Origin: UBA4465 sp002292365
Lineage (GTDB): Bacteria > Bacteroidota > Bacteroidia > Cytophagales > Cyclobacteriaceae
Direction: 5' to 3'
Assembly (NCBI GenBank): GCA_943788615.1
Contig: CALSQY010000001.1
Span: forward strand, 992,001 to 1,056,000
Length of the DNA: 64,000 nt
Shown: piece after piece, positions 1 through 7,376 of the stretch
How the letters are laid out: each line of letters begins with the position of its first letter
Position numbering within the stretch: the first letter of the stretch is position 1
Notes under the pieces: model-generated
Told to the model about the DNA's origin: nothing
The model's input: only the letters and a program-made list of their open reading frames with translations
Databases searched by the model: none
Made by a program: the position numbers and the translations under genes

Positions 1-3000
1 GGTTTTACTCGAGATCAAGTTGACTTCGCTGGACTCCATTTAAAATGTGGAGAAACAGAGATTAATAGCGAGATCAACTTGAGATTAATTCATGGAGATT
101 GGACTTCATTCAACAAGGATAGCGTTTTTATAGACATGACTTTGAGCCCCTCTCGTATAGATACCAAAGATCTAAATTTTGAGTTGCAAAAGATTCTAAA
201 AGACCGCAGAAGCATTTCTTTAGAGATGGAGATGAGAGGTTATTTGAATGAGCTTCAACTCTCAAGTCTTTCTGGAACATTGGAATCAGGGAGTCTATTG
301 AAGGCTCGAGGTACTATCAATGGAATTGGTGGTGTTGATTCTGCGATTTTAGCATTGGATCTTCTCGACTCTTATTGGGTTCAAGAAGATGTAAGAGGTT
401 ATCTTAAAGATTACCATTATGGACCACTTCGCTTTGTTGGTAGGATTCAGGGCAATAAAGATGAAATGTTGATTCAAGGCAAGGGAATTAATGAACATGG
501 AAATATAGATCTTGATCTTAATTTGAGAGATCTTTCAAGTCCTGAAAATATTTCCTACCAAGGGAAGGTTGATTTAGATAATGTTCAATTGGGTAAGATA
601 CTAGATGATTCAAGATTAGGAAAGAGTCATGGAAGATTGAAATTTCAAGGATCCGGTATTAATCCTCAAACGATGAATTTAAATTTACTCATACAATTAG
701 AAAATCTCATTTTTTTAAATAAGGCCTATCAAAACATAGGAGTAGCTTTAAATAAAGAATCAGAGAATTACCAGTTCAACTTTAGTACCGATGATAAGGA
801 CTTAAAAATGGCGGGTGAGGCAGTGTATCTTCATCAGAAGTCGCCCCAATTTGAAGCAGATTTTGTAATCAATTATGCAAATTTGAAAGCGATGAATTTT
901 TCCGATGATACCTCAGCACTCTCATTAAATGCTAAAATTAATGTTAAGAACATTCAAAATTCTGGCTTAATAGGGACTTTCGTTTTGAATGATATCCAAA
1001 CATTGATTAAAGGGGAAAGGATTATTTTTGATCCAGTTTATCTATCAATAGACACGACTGAGGCGGAAAGAGTAAAAATTGAAAATTCAATTTTTACTCT
1101 TTCCGCCTCAGGTGATTTTCCAATATACAGTGTTATTTCTGATATGATATCTGAGGCTCGTTTTTATAAGAACCAACTAATATTCAATGAGAAAAATTTA
1201 AGACAGCCTTCATTAAGTACTTATGAAATTAAATTGGAAGTAGCCCTAGAGGACATGGGTCCTCTAGGAAGGCTGACTGAAATGGATCAGGAACTAGGGG
1301 GAAGTTTGAGTATTGATTTAACCTACCAAAGGGGTCTCTCTTTTTCTGGAAATATTTCCACCGAATTATTCCAATTAGATACTTTTAAATTCCTGAATAA
1401 TCAAATGAAATTTGACTTTAAGAGAAATGAGCAGAATCATATTGATGGTGAAGTGAAATTGTCTTCAAAAAAGCAGAAATGGCCCCGTTTCTCAGATACA
1501 TCTGATCTTAATATTTCATTAAGTTTAAATTCGGATACCTTAATAGGAGACATAAGTATAGCTCAACCATCGAAAAACTCATCTTTGAGGATGAATACGG
1601 AATTTATTTTTGGCAGGGACGAAATAGCTATTAAATTTTTAACTTCGGAGCTCAAGTTGTTAGACAAGACTTGGAAAATCAATAAAGAAAATCAAATTAT
1701 CATTTCCAAAGAGCGACTCTGGCTCAAAAATATCGAAATTTCTCATGATCTTGATTTTATAGGGTTAGAAGGCGTAATATCAAACGATCAATCCTCTAAA
1801 CTTTACTTTGAAATTTCACATTTTGATTTGCAAAATTTAGCTTCTGTTTTGCCTCATAAGTGGGAGGGTATATTGTCATCCAACGGAATAATAGAGCGAT
1901 TGAGCCTTGAACAGCCGTGGCATATTGATGGTCAAATCAATATATTAGGATTTCAATTTGAAGAGGTTGGAATTGGTGATTTGGAGGGAGTTATTGATTG
2001 GAGACCACGTGAGAATGGATTGTATACTGATATTAAAATAAGATCTGATTCAACTGAAAAGGGGAGGTTCTTTGGTTATGTCTTTCCTAGTAATCAAGAG
2101 GGTCAAATTGATTTGAATGCGGAATTTAAGGAAATGCGAATTAATTGGCTAGCACCATTATTTCAAAAGAAAATTTCAGATATCGATGGGTATGCTTCGG
2201 GAAAATTAAGAATTCAGGGCCCTATCTATAATCCTAAAATTAATGGGCAGGCTACTTTGTCTAAGGGAGTAGCTACGGTCGATTATTTGAATACTGATTA
2301 TAAATTTTCTGGAATCGCTCAATTTGATCAAAACATAATTTATTTTGATAAGGTCGAAATATTTGACAGGTTTGGATCTCAAGGCACTGTCATGGGTCAA
2401 GTCACACACGAAAACATCAAAGGTAAGACTTTAGATGTGAAAGTAGACTTTCTTAATTTAGAACTCTTAAACACAAGCGACAATGAAAACACCCTCTATT
2501 ATGGTAATGCTTTTGGTAGTGGAGATGTACGCATAAGTGGTTCATTTAATAATCTAATTTTCGATGCAAATATTCAAACAGATGAAAAAACGCGTCTAAA
2601 AATACCTATTGAAGATCAAATCAACTTTGAAAAACAAGATTATATTGTTTTCGTGGAACAATCAAATACCATTACTTCATCTAGTGATGTTATAAAATCA
2701 AAAAATAGTAATCGTGGTTTTCAGGTAAATATGAACCTAGAGATCACTCGAGATACATATGGGGAGCTTATTTTTAATGAACAAACGGGAGATATTATCA
2801 GAGGTAAAGGACAAGGAAATTTGCAGTTAAGTGTTAATTCTGATGGTTTATTTGAAGTGTTTGGTCAATTTGAAGTGCTGGAGGGGACTTACAATTGGAC
2901 TTCAAATGTCCTAAGTAAAGAATTTAAGATTCAACCGGGAGGGATGGTCTCTTTTTTTGGAGATCCGTATCAAGGAATTATGTCCTTAGAGGCCAATTAT

Positions 3001-3702
3001 AGGCAATTGGTAGATCTTTCATCTTTGGTAGGGCAATCCAATAATTTTGGTAAAAAAAGTCCCATATTGGTCGTTCTTAAGCTTAATGGAGCCGCAGTTA
3101 ATCCTGAGATTAATTTTGAACTTAAGTTTGAAGAAAACAGTGTCATATCGAATAGTGATACCGATTGGTATGATATCCTCACGGCCATTAATTCAAATGA
3201 GCAAGAGTTAAAGCGTCAAGTTTTTAGTTTACTGATTTTGAGACAGTTATCACCTAGTAATCAACTCCCTACCTCTGGACAAATAGGGCAAGGTTTTGGA
3301 AATAGTGTGAGTGAATTCATTAGTAACCAATTGAGCTATTGGCTGAATCAGGTTGATGATAACCTTGAAGTAAGTTTGGATTTATCAGGTCTAGATGAAT
3401 CGGTTGCCGAGACGGTTGAGTTGAGATTGGCCTACACTTTTTTAGAGGGGCGCTTACGTTTGGCCGGAGCAAGTGCGGTAAACAACACTCAAGATCAATC
3501 GAGCGTTGCTAGTAATATCATAGGAGATATGTCTTTTGATTATTTCTTGACTGAGGATGGAAGACTAAGGTTGAAAATTTTCCGACAAAACAATCCCTAT
3601 AATTATGCAAATGAGAGTTCAGCGGAGGGGGGTATTAGTTTTCAATACGTGAAATCATTCGATAAGCTGAGAGAGTTATTTATGATTGATACTAAAAAAT
3701 AA
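1..3702 (+). CDS. tamB: TamB-type translocation/assembly module protein, C-terminal part (5' end outside window)
   Basis: The reading frame is open from base 1, so the gene starts before the window; a TTG at 79 is only an internal codon. About 1,230 residues are visible. The body is a long run of beta-strand-rich, low-complexity repeats as in AsmA/TamB bridge proteins, and the last 400 residues match the TamB (DUF490) C-terminal domain, with segments such as LLILRQLSP and a final FQYVKSFDKLRELF. TamB spans the periplasm and works with a BamA-family partner in outer-membrane biogenesis and lipid transport; in Bacteroidota the partner gene usually lies next to it, here off the edge. The stop codon sits inside a terminator hairpin. 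Two strong palindromes lie inside the coding sequence (1058-1111 and 1245-1268). Confidence 0.9.
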   Translation, partial: GFTRDQVDFAGLHLKCGETEINSEINLRLIHGDWTSFNKDSVFIDMTLSPSRIDTKDLNFELQKILKDRRSISLEMEMRGYLNELQLSSLSGTLESGSLLKARGTINGIGGVDSAILALDLLDSYWVQEDVRGYLKDYHYGPLRFVGRIQGNKDEMLIQGKGINEHGNIDLDLNLRDLSSPENISYQGKVDLDNVQLGKILDDSRLGKSHGRLKFQGSGINPQTMNLNLLIQLENLIFLNKAYQNIGVALNKESENYQFNFSTDDKDLKMAGEAVYLHQKSPQFEADFVINYANLKAMNFSDDTSALSLNAKINVKNIQNSGLIGTFVLNDIQTLIKGERIIFDPVYLSIDTTEAERVKIENSIFTLSASGDFPIYSVISDMISEARFYKNQLIFNEKNLRQPSLSTYEIKLEVALEDMGPLGRLTEMDQELGGSLSIDLTYQRGLSFSGNISTELFQLDTFKFLNNQMKFDFKRNEQNHIDGEVKLSSKKQKWPRFSDTSDLNISLSLNSDTLIGDISIAQPSKNSSLRMNTEFIFGRDEIAIKFLTSELKLLDKTWKINKENQIIISKERLWLKNIEISHDLDFIGLEGVISNDQSSKLYFEISHFDLQNLASVLPHKWEGILSSNGIIERLSLEQPWHIDGQINILGFQFEEVGIGDLEGVIDWRPRENGLYTDIKIRSDSTEKGRFFGYVFPSNQEGQIDLNAEFKEMRINWLAPLFQKKISDIDGYASGKLRIQGPIYNPKINGQATLSKGVATVDYLNTDYKFSGIAQFDQNIIYFDKVEIFDRFGSQGTVMGQVTHENIKGKTLDVKVDFLNLELLNTSDNENTLYYGNAFGSGDVRISGSFNNLIFDANIQTDEKTRLKIPIEDQINFEKQDYIVFVEQSNTITSSSDVIKSKNSNRGFQVNMNLEITRDTYGELIFNEQTGDIIRGKGQGNLQLSVNSDGLFEVFGQFEVLEGTYNWTSNVLSKEFKIQPGGMVSFFGDPYQGIMSLEANYRQLVDLSSLVGQSNNFGKKSPILVVLKLNGAAVNPEINFELKFEENSVISNSDTDWYDILTAINSNEQELKRQVFSLLILRQLSPSNQLPTSGQIGQGFGNSVSEFISNQLSYWLNQVDDNLEVSLDLSGLDESVAETVELRLAYTFLEGRLRLAGASAVNNTQDQSSVASNIIGDMSFDYFLTEDGRLRLKIFRQNNPYNYANESSAEGGISFQYVKSFDKLRELFMIDTKK
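1058..1111. repeat. 54-bp perfect palindrome inside tamB
   Basis: Two 26-base arms (1058-1083 and 1086-1111) are exact reverse complements, separated by AA. The left arm begins CTGAGGCGGAAAGAG. It lies fully inside the open tamB frame, which reads through both arms without disruption. A perfect 26-base arm is far beyond chance; it may arise from template-switch correction of a quasi-palindrome, be a functional hairpin, or be an assembly artefact. Confidence 0.95.
1245..1268. repeat. second hairpin inside tamB, 10-bp arms
   Basis: CCTAGAGGAC (1245-1254) and GTCCTCTAGG (1259-1268) are perfect reverse complements around a 4-base loop. It is 134 bases downstream of the end of the larger palindrome and also within coding sequence. 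Confidence 0.85.
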
Positions 3703-3730
3703 TCTCCAATTTCTGGAGGTTATCTTTTTT
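3699..3730 (+). terminator. Rho-independent terminator after tamB
   Basis: A 10-bp stem (3699-3708 with 3714-3723, one G-U pair) with a 5-base loop is followed by C and six T (3725-3730). The tamB stop TAA (3700-3702) is in the left arm. It separates tamB from rnpB. Confidence 0.75.
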
Positions 3731-3762
3731 AGATTAGATTTAAAAAACGGAGTCATAATCGT

Positions 3763-3770
3763 TAAGTTTG
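3763..3770 (+). promoter_or_regulatory. Bacteroidota -7 promoter box for rnpB
   Basis: TAAGTTTG matches the Bacteroidota -7 consensus TAnnTTTG exactly and ends just before the expected 5' end of the RNase P RNA. No clear TTG -33 element is seen at the usual spacing, so the upstream half is weak. Confidence 0.6.
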
Positions 3771-4133
3771 TAGAGCAAGCGAGCTCATCGCCTCAATATT
3801 GAGGAGGAAAGTCCGGGCAGCACAGAGTACCGTACTTCTTAATTGGAAGTCTTTTTTTTAAAGGAGATAGTGCAACAGAAAATATACCGTCTTGATTTTT
3901 TCGAGATAAGGGTGAAAAGGTGAGGTAAGAGCTCACCGGTCTCAGCGTGAGTTGAGGCGCATTGTAAACCTTGCGGGCTGAAAGGTCAAATAGATCTTGC
4001 GATCAAGAGTTACTCGCTCGTGCAAGAAGGGTAGACCGTTCGATTCCAAAAGTAATTTTGGAACTAGATAAATGATGGGACAGTATTAAGAATTATCTTA
4101 ATAGAGTACAGAACCCGGCTTATTTGCTTGTTT
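3771..4133 (+). ncRNA. rnpB: RNase P RNA (M1 RNA, bacterial class A-like)
   Basis: Both strands of the universal P4 core are present: GAGGAAAGTCCGGGC at 3804-3818 and ACAGAACCCGGCTTA at 4108-4122. The ends can pair as P1 (CAAGC near 3776-3780 with GCTTG at 4126-4130). The length of roughly 360 nt is normal. The RNA is the catalytic subunit that trims tRNA 5' leaders. It lies between tamB and a response regulator, with its own -7 box directly upstream. End positions are approximate by a few bases. Confidence 0.95.
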
Positions 4134-4151
4134 AATTTTAATTGAATCAAT

Positions 4152-5327
4152 ATGTCTCATATTTTAGTTGTTGATGATGAAAAGAGTATTAGAGATACTT
4201 TAATTGAAATTCTTGAATTTGAAGGTTATATGCTAGGGCAGGCAGGCGATGGTCAGGCAGGTCTGGCTTATTTAAAGCAACATCAAGTCGATTTGGTCCT
4301 CTGTGATGTTAAAATGCCTAAAATGGATGGTATTCAACTTCTTGAGTCAGCAAATCTAGACGGGATATCAGCTCCTTTTATTATGATAACTGCTCAAGGG
4401 ACCATTGCAACTGCTGTTGAGGCGACTAAAAAAGGAGCTTTTGACTTTATTGAAAAGCCCCCAGATCTCAATCGATTATTGATAACCATTAAAAATGCCC
4501 TTGACAAAAGCCATTTAATTCAGGAGACTAAGGTACTGAAAAAGAAAATCAACGGAACGATAGAGATGATCGGTGACTCATTCGAAATTAATGGTGTTAA
4601 ATCCGTGATTGAAAAAGTAGCTCCTACTCAAGCAAGAGTATTAATTACTGGTGAAAATGGTACAGGAAAAGAATTAGTAGCAAAATGGTTACATGAAAAA
4701 AGTGATCGATCAAATAAGGTTTTAATTGAAGTAAACTGTGCTGCTATTCCGTCAGAGTTACTTGAGAGTGAATTATTTGGTCATGAAAAAGGAGCTTTTA
4801 CCTCTGCAAATAAGCAACGTATAGGGAAATTTGAACAAGCCCATCACGGGACTTTATTTCTAGATGAGATTGGCGATATGAGTTTAGCTGCCCAAGCGAA
4901 AGTACTTCGGGTACTTCAAGAAAATCAAATCACAAGAGTGGGTGGAGAGAAGTTGATTAAGGTGGATGTGAGAATTATAGCGGCGACCAATAAAGATTTG
5001 AAAAAGGAGATTGCTTCTGGCAAATTTAGAGAAGATTTGTATCATCGACTTAGTGTTATTTTAATTGAGGTACCTCCATTGCGAGAGCGATCTCAAGACA
5101 TAACCCTTTTGACAGATTACTTTTTAAAGGAAATATGCAGCAACTATGGAATACCTTTAAAGCTAATTAAATTGGATGCACATGAGTTACTTACCAACTA
5201 TATGTGGCCTGGTAATATAAGAGAGTTGAGGAATGTGGTTGAACGATTGATAATACTATGTGAAAAGGAAATTTCAGCCAAAGACATTAAACTCCATACC
5301 AATATTAGGAGTACTATTAAGCCTTAG
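4152..5327 (+). CDS. NtrC-family sigma-54 response regulator lacking the Fis-type DNA-binding domain
   Basis: Residues 1-120 are a receiver domain with the acidic pair D8/D9 and phosphoacceptor D52 (LVLCDVKMPKMDG). Residues 138-375 are a sigma-54 activator AAA+ domain: Walker A GENGTGKE (167-174), Walker B TLFLDEIGD (234-242) and the WPGNIREL region. The sigma-54 contact loop reads GAFTSA (214-219) instead of GAFTGA. The protein stops at 391 residues, just after the AAA+ domain, so the usual C-terminal Fis HTH is missing. That size and loop also occur, to my knowledge, in other Bacteroidota members, so this is probably not a truncation. No cognate kinase is adjacent. It may act from solution or bind DNA through a partner. 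Confidence 0.92.
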   Translation: MSHILVVDDEKSIRDTLIEILEFEGYMLGQAGDGQAGLAYLKQHQVDLVLCDVKMPKMDGIQLLESANLDGISAPFIMITAQGTIATAVEATKKGAFDFIEKPPDLNRLLITIKNALDKSHLIQETKVLKKKINGTIEMIGDSFEINGVKSVIEKVAPTQARVLITGENGTGKELVAKWLHEKSDRSNKVLIEVNCAAIPSELLESELFGHEKGAFTSANKQRIGKFEQAHHGTLFLDEIGDMSLAAQAKVLRVLQENQITRVGGEKLIKVDVRIIAATNKDLKKEIASGKFREDLYHRLSVILIEVPPLRERSQDITLLTDYFLKEICSNYGIPLKLIKLDAHELLTNYMWPGNIRELRNVVERLIILCEKEISAKDIKLHTNIRSTIKP

Positions 5328-5442
5328 CTAGATCTGTATGCTCAACATTTGCCGTATCTAATTGTGAGTATGTAGGGCATAATTTTTGCGTACAAGCATT
5401 CATAGCAACCAAAACAAAACTGATTAACAAAAACTTTTTCAT
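5317..5442 (-). CDS. very small putative lipoprotein (41 aa)
   Basis: A 41-codon minus-strand frame starts MKKFLLISFVLVAMNAC, a typical lipoprotein signal peptide with Cys17 as the lipidation site, and continues TQKLCPTYSQLDTAN before a short acidic tail. The stop overlaps the convergent response regulator 3' end by 11 bases. Tiny lipoproteins with a CPTY-like segment occur in Bacteroidota as far as I recall, but I cannot name a family. A longer minus-strand frame over the same bases (5342-5593) runs into the next gene and has no signal peptide or protein-like composition. Confidence 0.6.
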   Translation of the reverse strand: MKKFLLISFVLVAMNACTQKLCPTYSQLDTANVEHTDLAKA

Positions 5443-5552
5443 GATGTTTATTATTTATAATGTAAGTTATTTTATTTTTTTGGGAATTTTCATTTTTGAG
5501 GATTAAATTTAGTTTTTTACACTTATTTTTTGGTAAAGAAAAACGGTGGAAT

Positions 5553-6521
5553 TTAGAATAATTGGTTGCACCCTCTGATTTCGCTATCATCAAAACGACC
5601 CATTACTTTAAATTTATAGTCATCTAGTTTTCTACCGAGGTCTTTGGTTTCAATAAAGGCACAAGTACTGATATTGGCTAAATCAATGATGTTGATACCT
5701 CCTGTCATACCTTTTTTGGTAAAAGTAAAAGGATCGTTGATGTCTCGAATCAAACATTTCGCCCATGCAGGAAACATTAAGTTTCCATTTTTCTTTGCAT
5801 AGGCTTGCGAATAGAGTTCGGTCATTCCATATTCTGTAAATAGATTTTCAGGTTGGAATCCTTGATCTATCATATGATGTAGTTGTTCTCTAACTATTTC
5901 TTTTTTCCGACCTTTCATTCCACCTGTTTCCATTATAGATAAGTTTTTACTACTCGGTTTTTTAGCGGCAAAGTCCAATAATGCATAACTCACACCAATG
6001 AGAGTTTTTTTTGTGACATCATTGAATATATGACCCATATTTTGGTCGTCTATATTGATGTATCTTGATCCATTTTGAGCATGAATAAGGAAGTGATTTA
6101 CCATTTCGATCAGAGAAGAATGACCCTGTTCTAAGTAGGAGGGAAGAAGGGCTAGAATGATCTGTTGATCCAATGGGCCATAAAACAGCTCAAACGCTTT
6201 TTTGGTCATTTGATGGAAAAAGTCCAGGTCACGCACCAAATTTTTGCTTTTTTCCCCTTGGGTGGTACCACTAGAAATAAAAACTTTTTCTGGGTTCCAT
6301 TGCTCTGATTTTATTTCATTCTTTTTGAAAAATTCAATAGGTAAAAACGGAATATCCTCGATCTGCAGAATTTTACTCTTTTCTATTTTTAAATGGGAAC
6401 AATAGGACCGGTAAATTTCGTTAGTATGGTACTGATAATCAAACAATGCGAGACTTCGGTCGCTGAAGTTATCGTTTGTAATATCTAAAATGGTATTTTT
6501 GAATTCTTGATAAAAACTCAT
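5553..6521 (-). CDS. LuxE-like acyl-protein synthetase / acyltransferase
   Basis: The 322-residue protein has the adenylate-forming signature FISSGTTQGEKS near residue 80 and the FTEYGMTELYSQAY block near residue 230, as in LuxE / phenylacetate-CoA ligase-like enzymes. LuxE activates fatty acids as acyl-AMP and transfers them to protein; in Bacteroidota such proteins occur without the luciferase operon and their substrate is unknown. It is shorter than full acyl-CoA ligases. It is divergent from the next lipoprotein gene with a 92-base shared promoter region. Confidence 0.8.
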   Translation of the reverse strand: MSFYQEFKNTILDITNDNFSDRSLALFDYQYHTNEIYRSYCSHLKIEKSKILQIEDIPFLPIEFFKKNEIKSEQWNPEKVFISSGTTQGEKSKNLVRDLDFFHQMTKKAFELFYGPLDQQIILALLPSYLEQGHSSLIEMVNHFLIHAQNGSRYINIDDQNMGHIFNDVTKKTLIGVSYALLDFAAKKPSSKNLSIMETGGMKGRKKEIVREQLHHMIDQGFQPENLFTEYGMTELYSQAYAKKNGNLMFPAWAKCLIRDINDPFTFTKKGMTGGINIIDLANISTCAFIETKDLGRKLDDYKFKVMGRFDDSEIRGCNQLF

Positions 6522-6613
6522 TTTAATGGATTAATTATTCAGTTATCACAAAGCGTAAAGATAGAATTACCTTAGATTAAATAGGTAAATACCTTTACTT
6601 TTACCTGTATAAA

Positions 6614-7375
6614 ATGTTAAATACTATATTCAAATATTTTGGTTATTGTCTGGCTTCAATCTTAGTGCTTGGCTGTTATGATGCTCCGTATTTTCCTGAA
6701 GAGCCTGCTATTTCCTTCAATCAGATTGAGTTTGTAGAGGTAGATGGTGCTGCTGATAGTTTGATTTTGACTTTTAATTTCGAGGATGGAGATGGGGATT
6801 TAGGTCTGGCTATTGATGAAGTTTATCCACCTTATCACATTTTTAATTATGTTGTCGAGGAGGTTGATTCAGAATACTATTTGATAAGATATGGTCAATT
6901 GAATTTTAATGAACCCCTTATTTTGGCAACTTCCTATGACGGTGAGGTGATTTTATCAGGTAATTATGACTTTGATCAAACATTACCAGAATATGGTTGT
7001 TCAGATTATCTAGTTACCACTGATGTGGATACGGATGAAGCGGACACTTTTTTAATTAAAAAAAATATATTCAATAAAAATATTTATGTCAATTTTTACA
7101 AAAAAATAAGAGGAGTATATCAGTTAATTAATGATGATTTTAGTCAAGGGGGGTGTGTTGAATTTTTTAATTCACGGATTCCTATTTTTGATCAGGATAA
7201 TATTGGAAAATCATTGAAGGGAGATGTTTCTTTTGCGATGCTGTCTCAAGGATTTCAACAAACATTTCGAAACGATTCGATAAAAATGAGGTTTTATATT
7301 TATGATCGACATTTAAACAAAAGCAACATAGCTGAGACCCCAGACTTTGTGTTGATAAACATTACTAGAAATTAG
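6614..7375 (+). CDS. hypothetical lipoprotein with acidic DGDGDLG segment
   Basis: The N-terminus ends in lipobox LVLGC (Cys21), so the 253-residue product is probably an outer-membrane or periplasmic lipoprotein. A segment FNFEDGDGDLGLA near residue 55 resembles the short acidic, possibly Ca-binding motif common in secreted Bacteroidota proteins. I recognise no catalytic domain. Its stop lies one base from the stop of the convergent E1 dehydrogenase gene. Confidence 0.8.
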   Translation: MLNTIFKYFGYCLASILVLGCYDAPYFPEEPAISFNQIEFVEVDGAADSLILTFNFEDGDGDLGLAIDEVYPPYHIFNYVVEEVDSEYYLIRYGQLNFNEPLILATSYDGEVILSGNYDFDQTLPEYGCSDYLVTTDVDTDEADTFLIKKNIFNKNIYVNFYKKIRGVYQLINDDFSQGGCVEFFNSRIPIFDQDNIGKSLKGDVSFAMLSQGFQQTFRNDSIKMRFYIYDRHLNKSNIAETPDFVLINITRN

Positions 7376-7376
7376 C

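Noticed and set aside
4030..4070. tRNA-like GTTCGATTCC stretch
   Set aside because: It lies inside the RNase P RNA and no cloverleaf with acceptor stem can be formed around it.
5342..5593. 83-codon minus-strand frame MMIAKSEGATN...
   Set aside because: It overlaps the LuxE-like gene start and end of the small lipoprotein frame, has no signal or motif, and the overlapping 41-residue lipoprotein frame explains the bases better.
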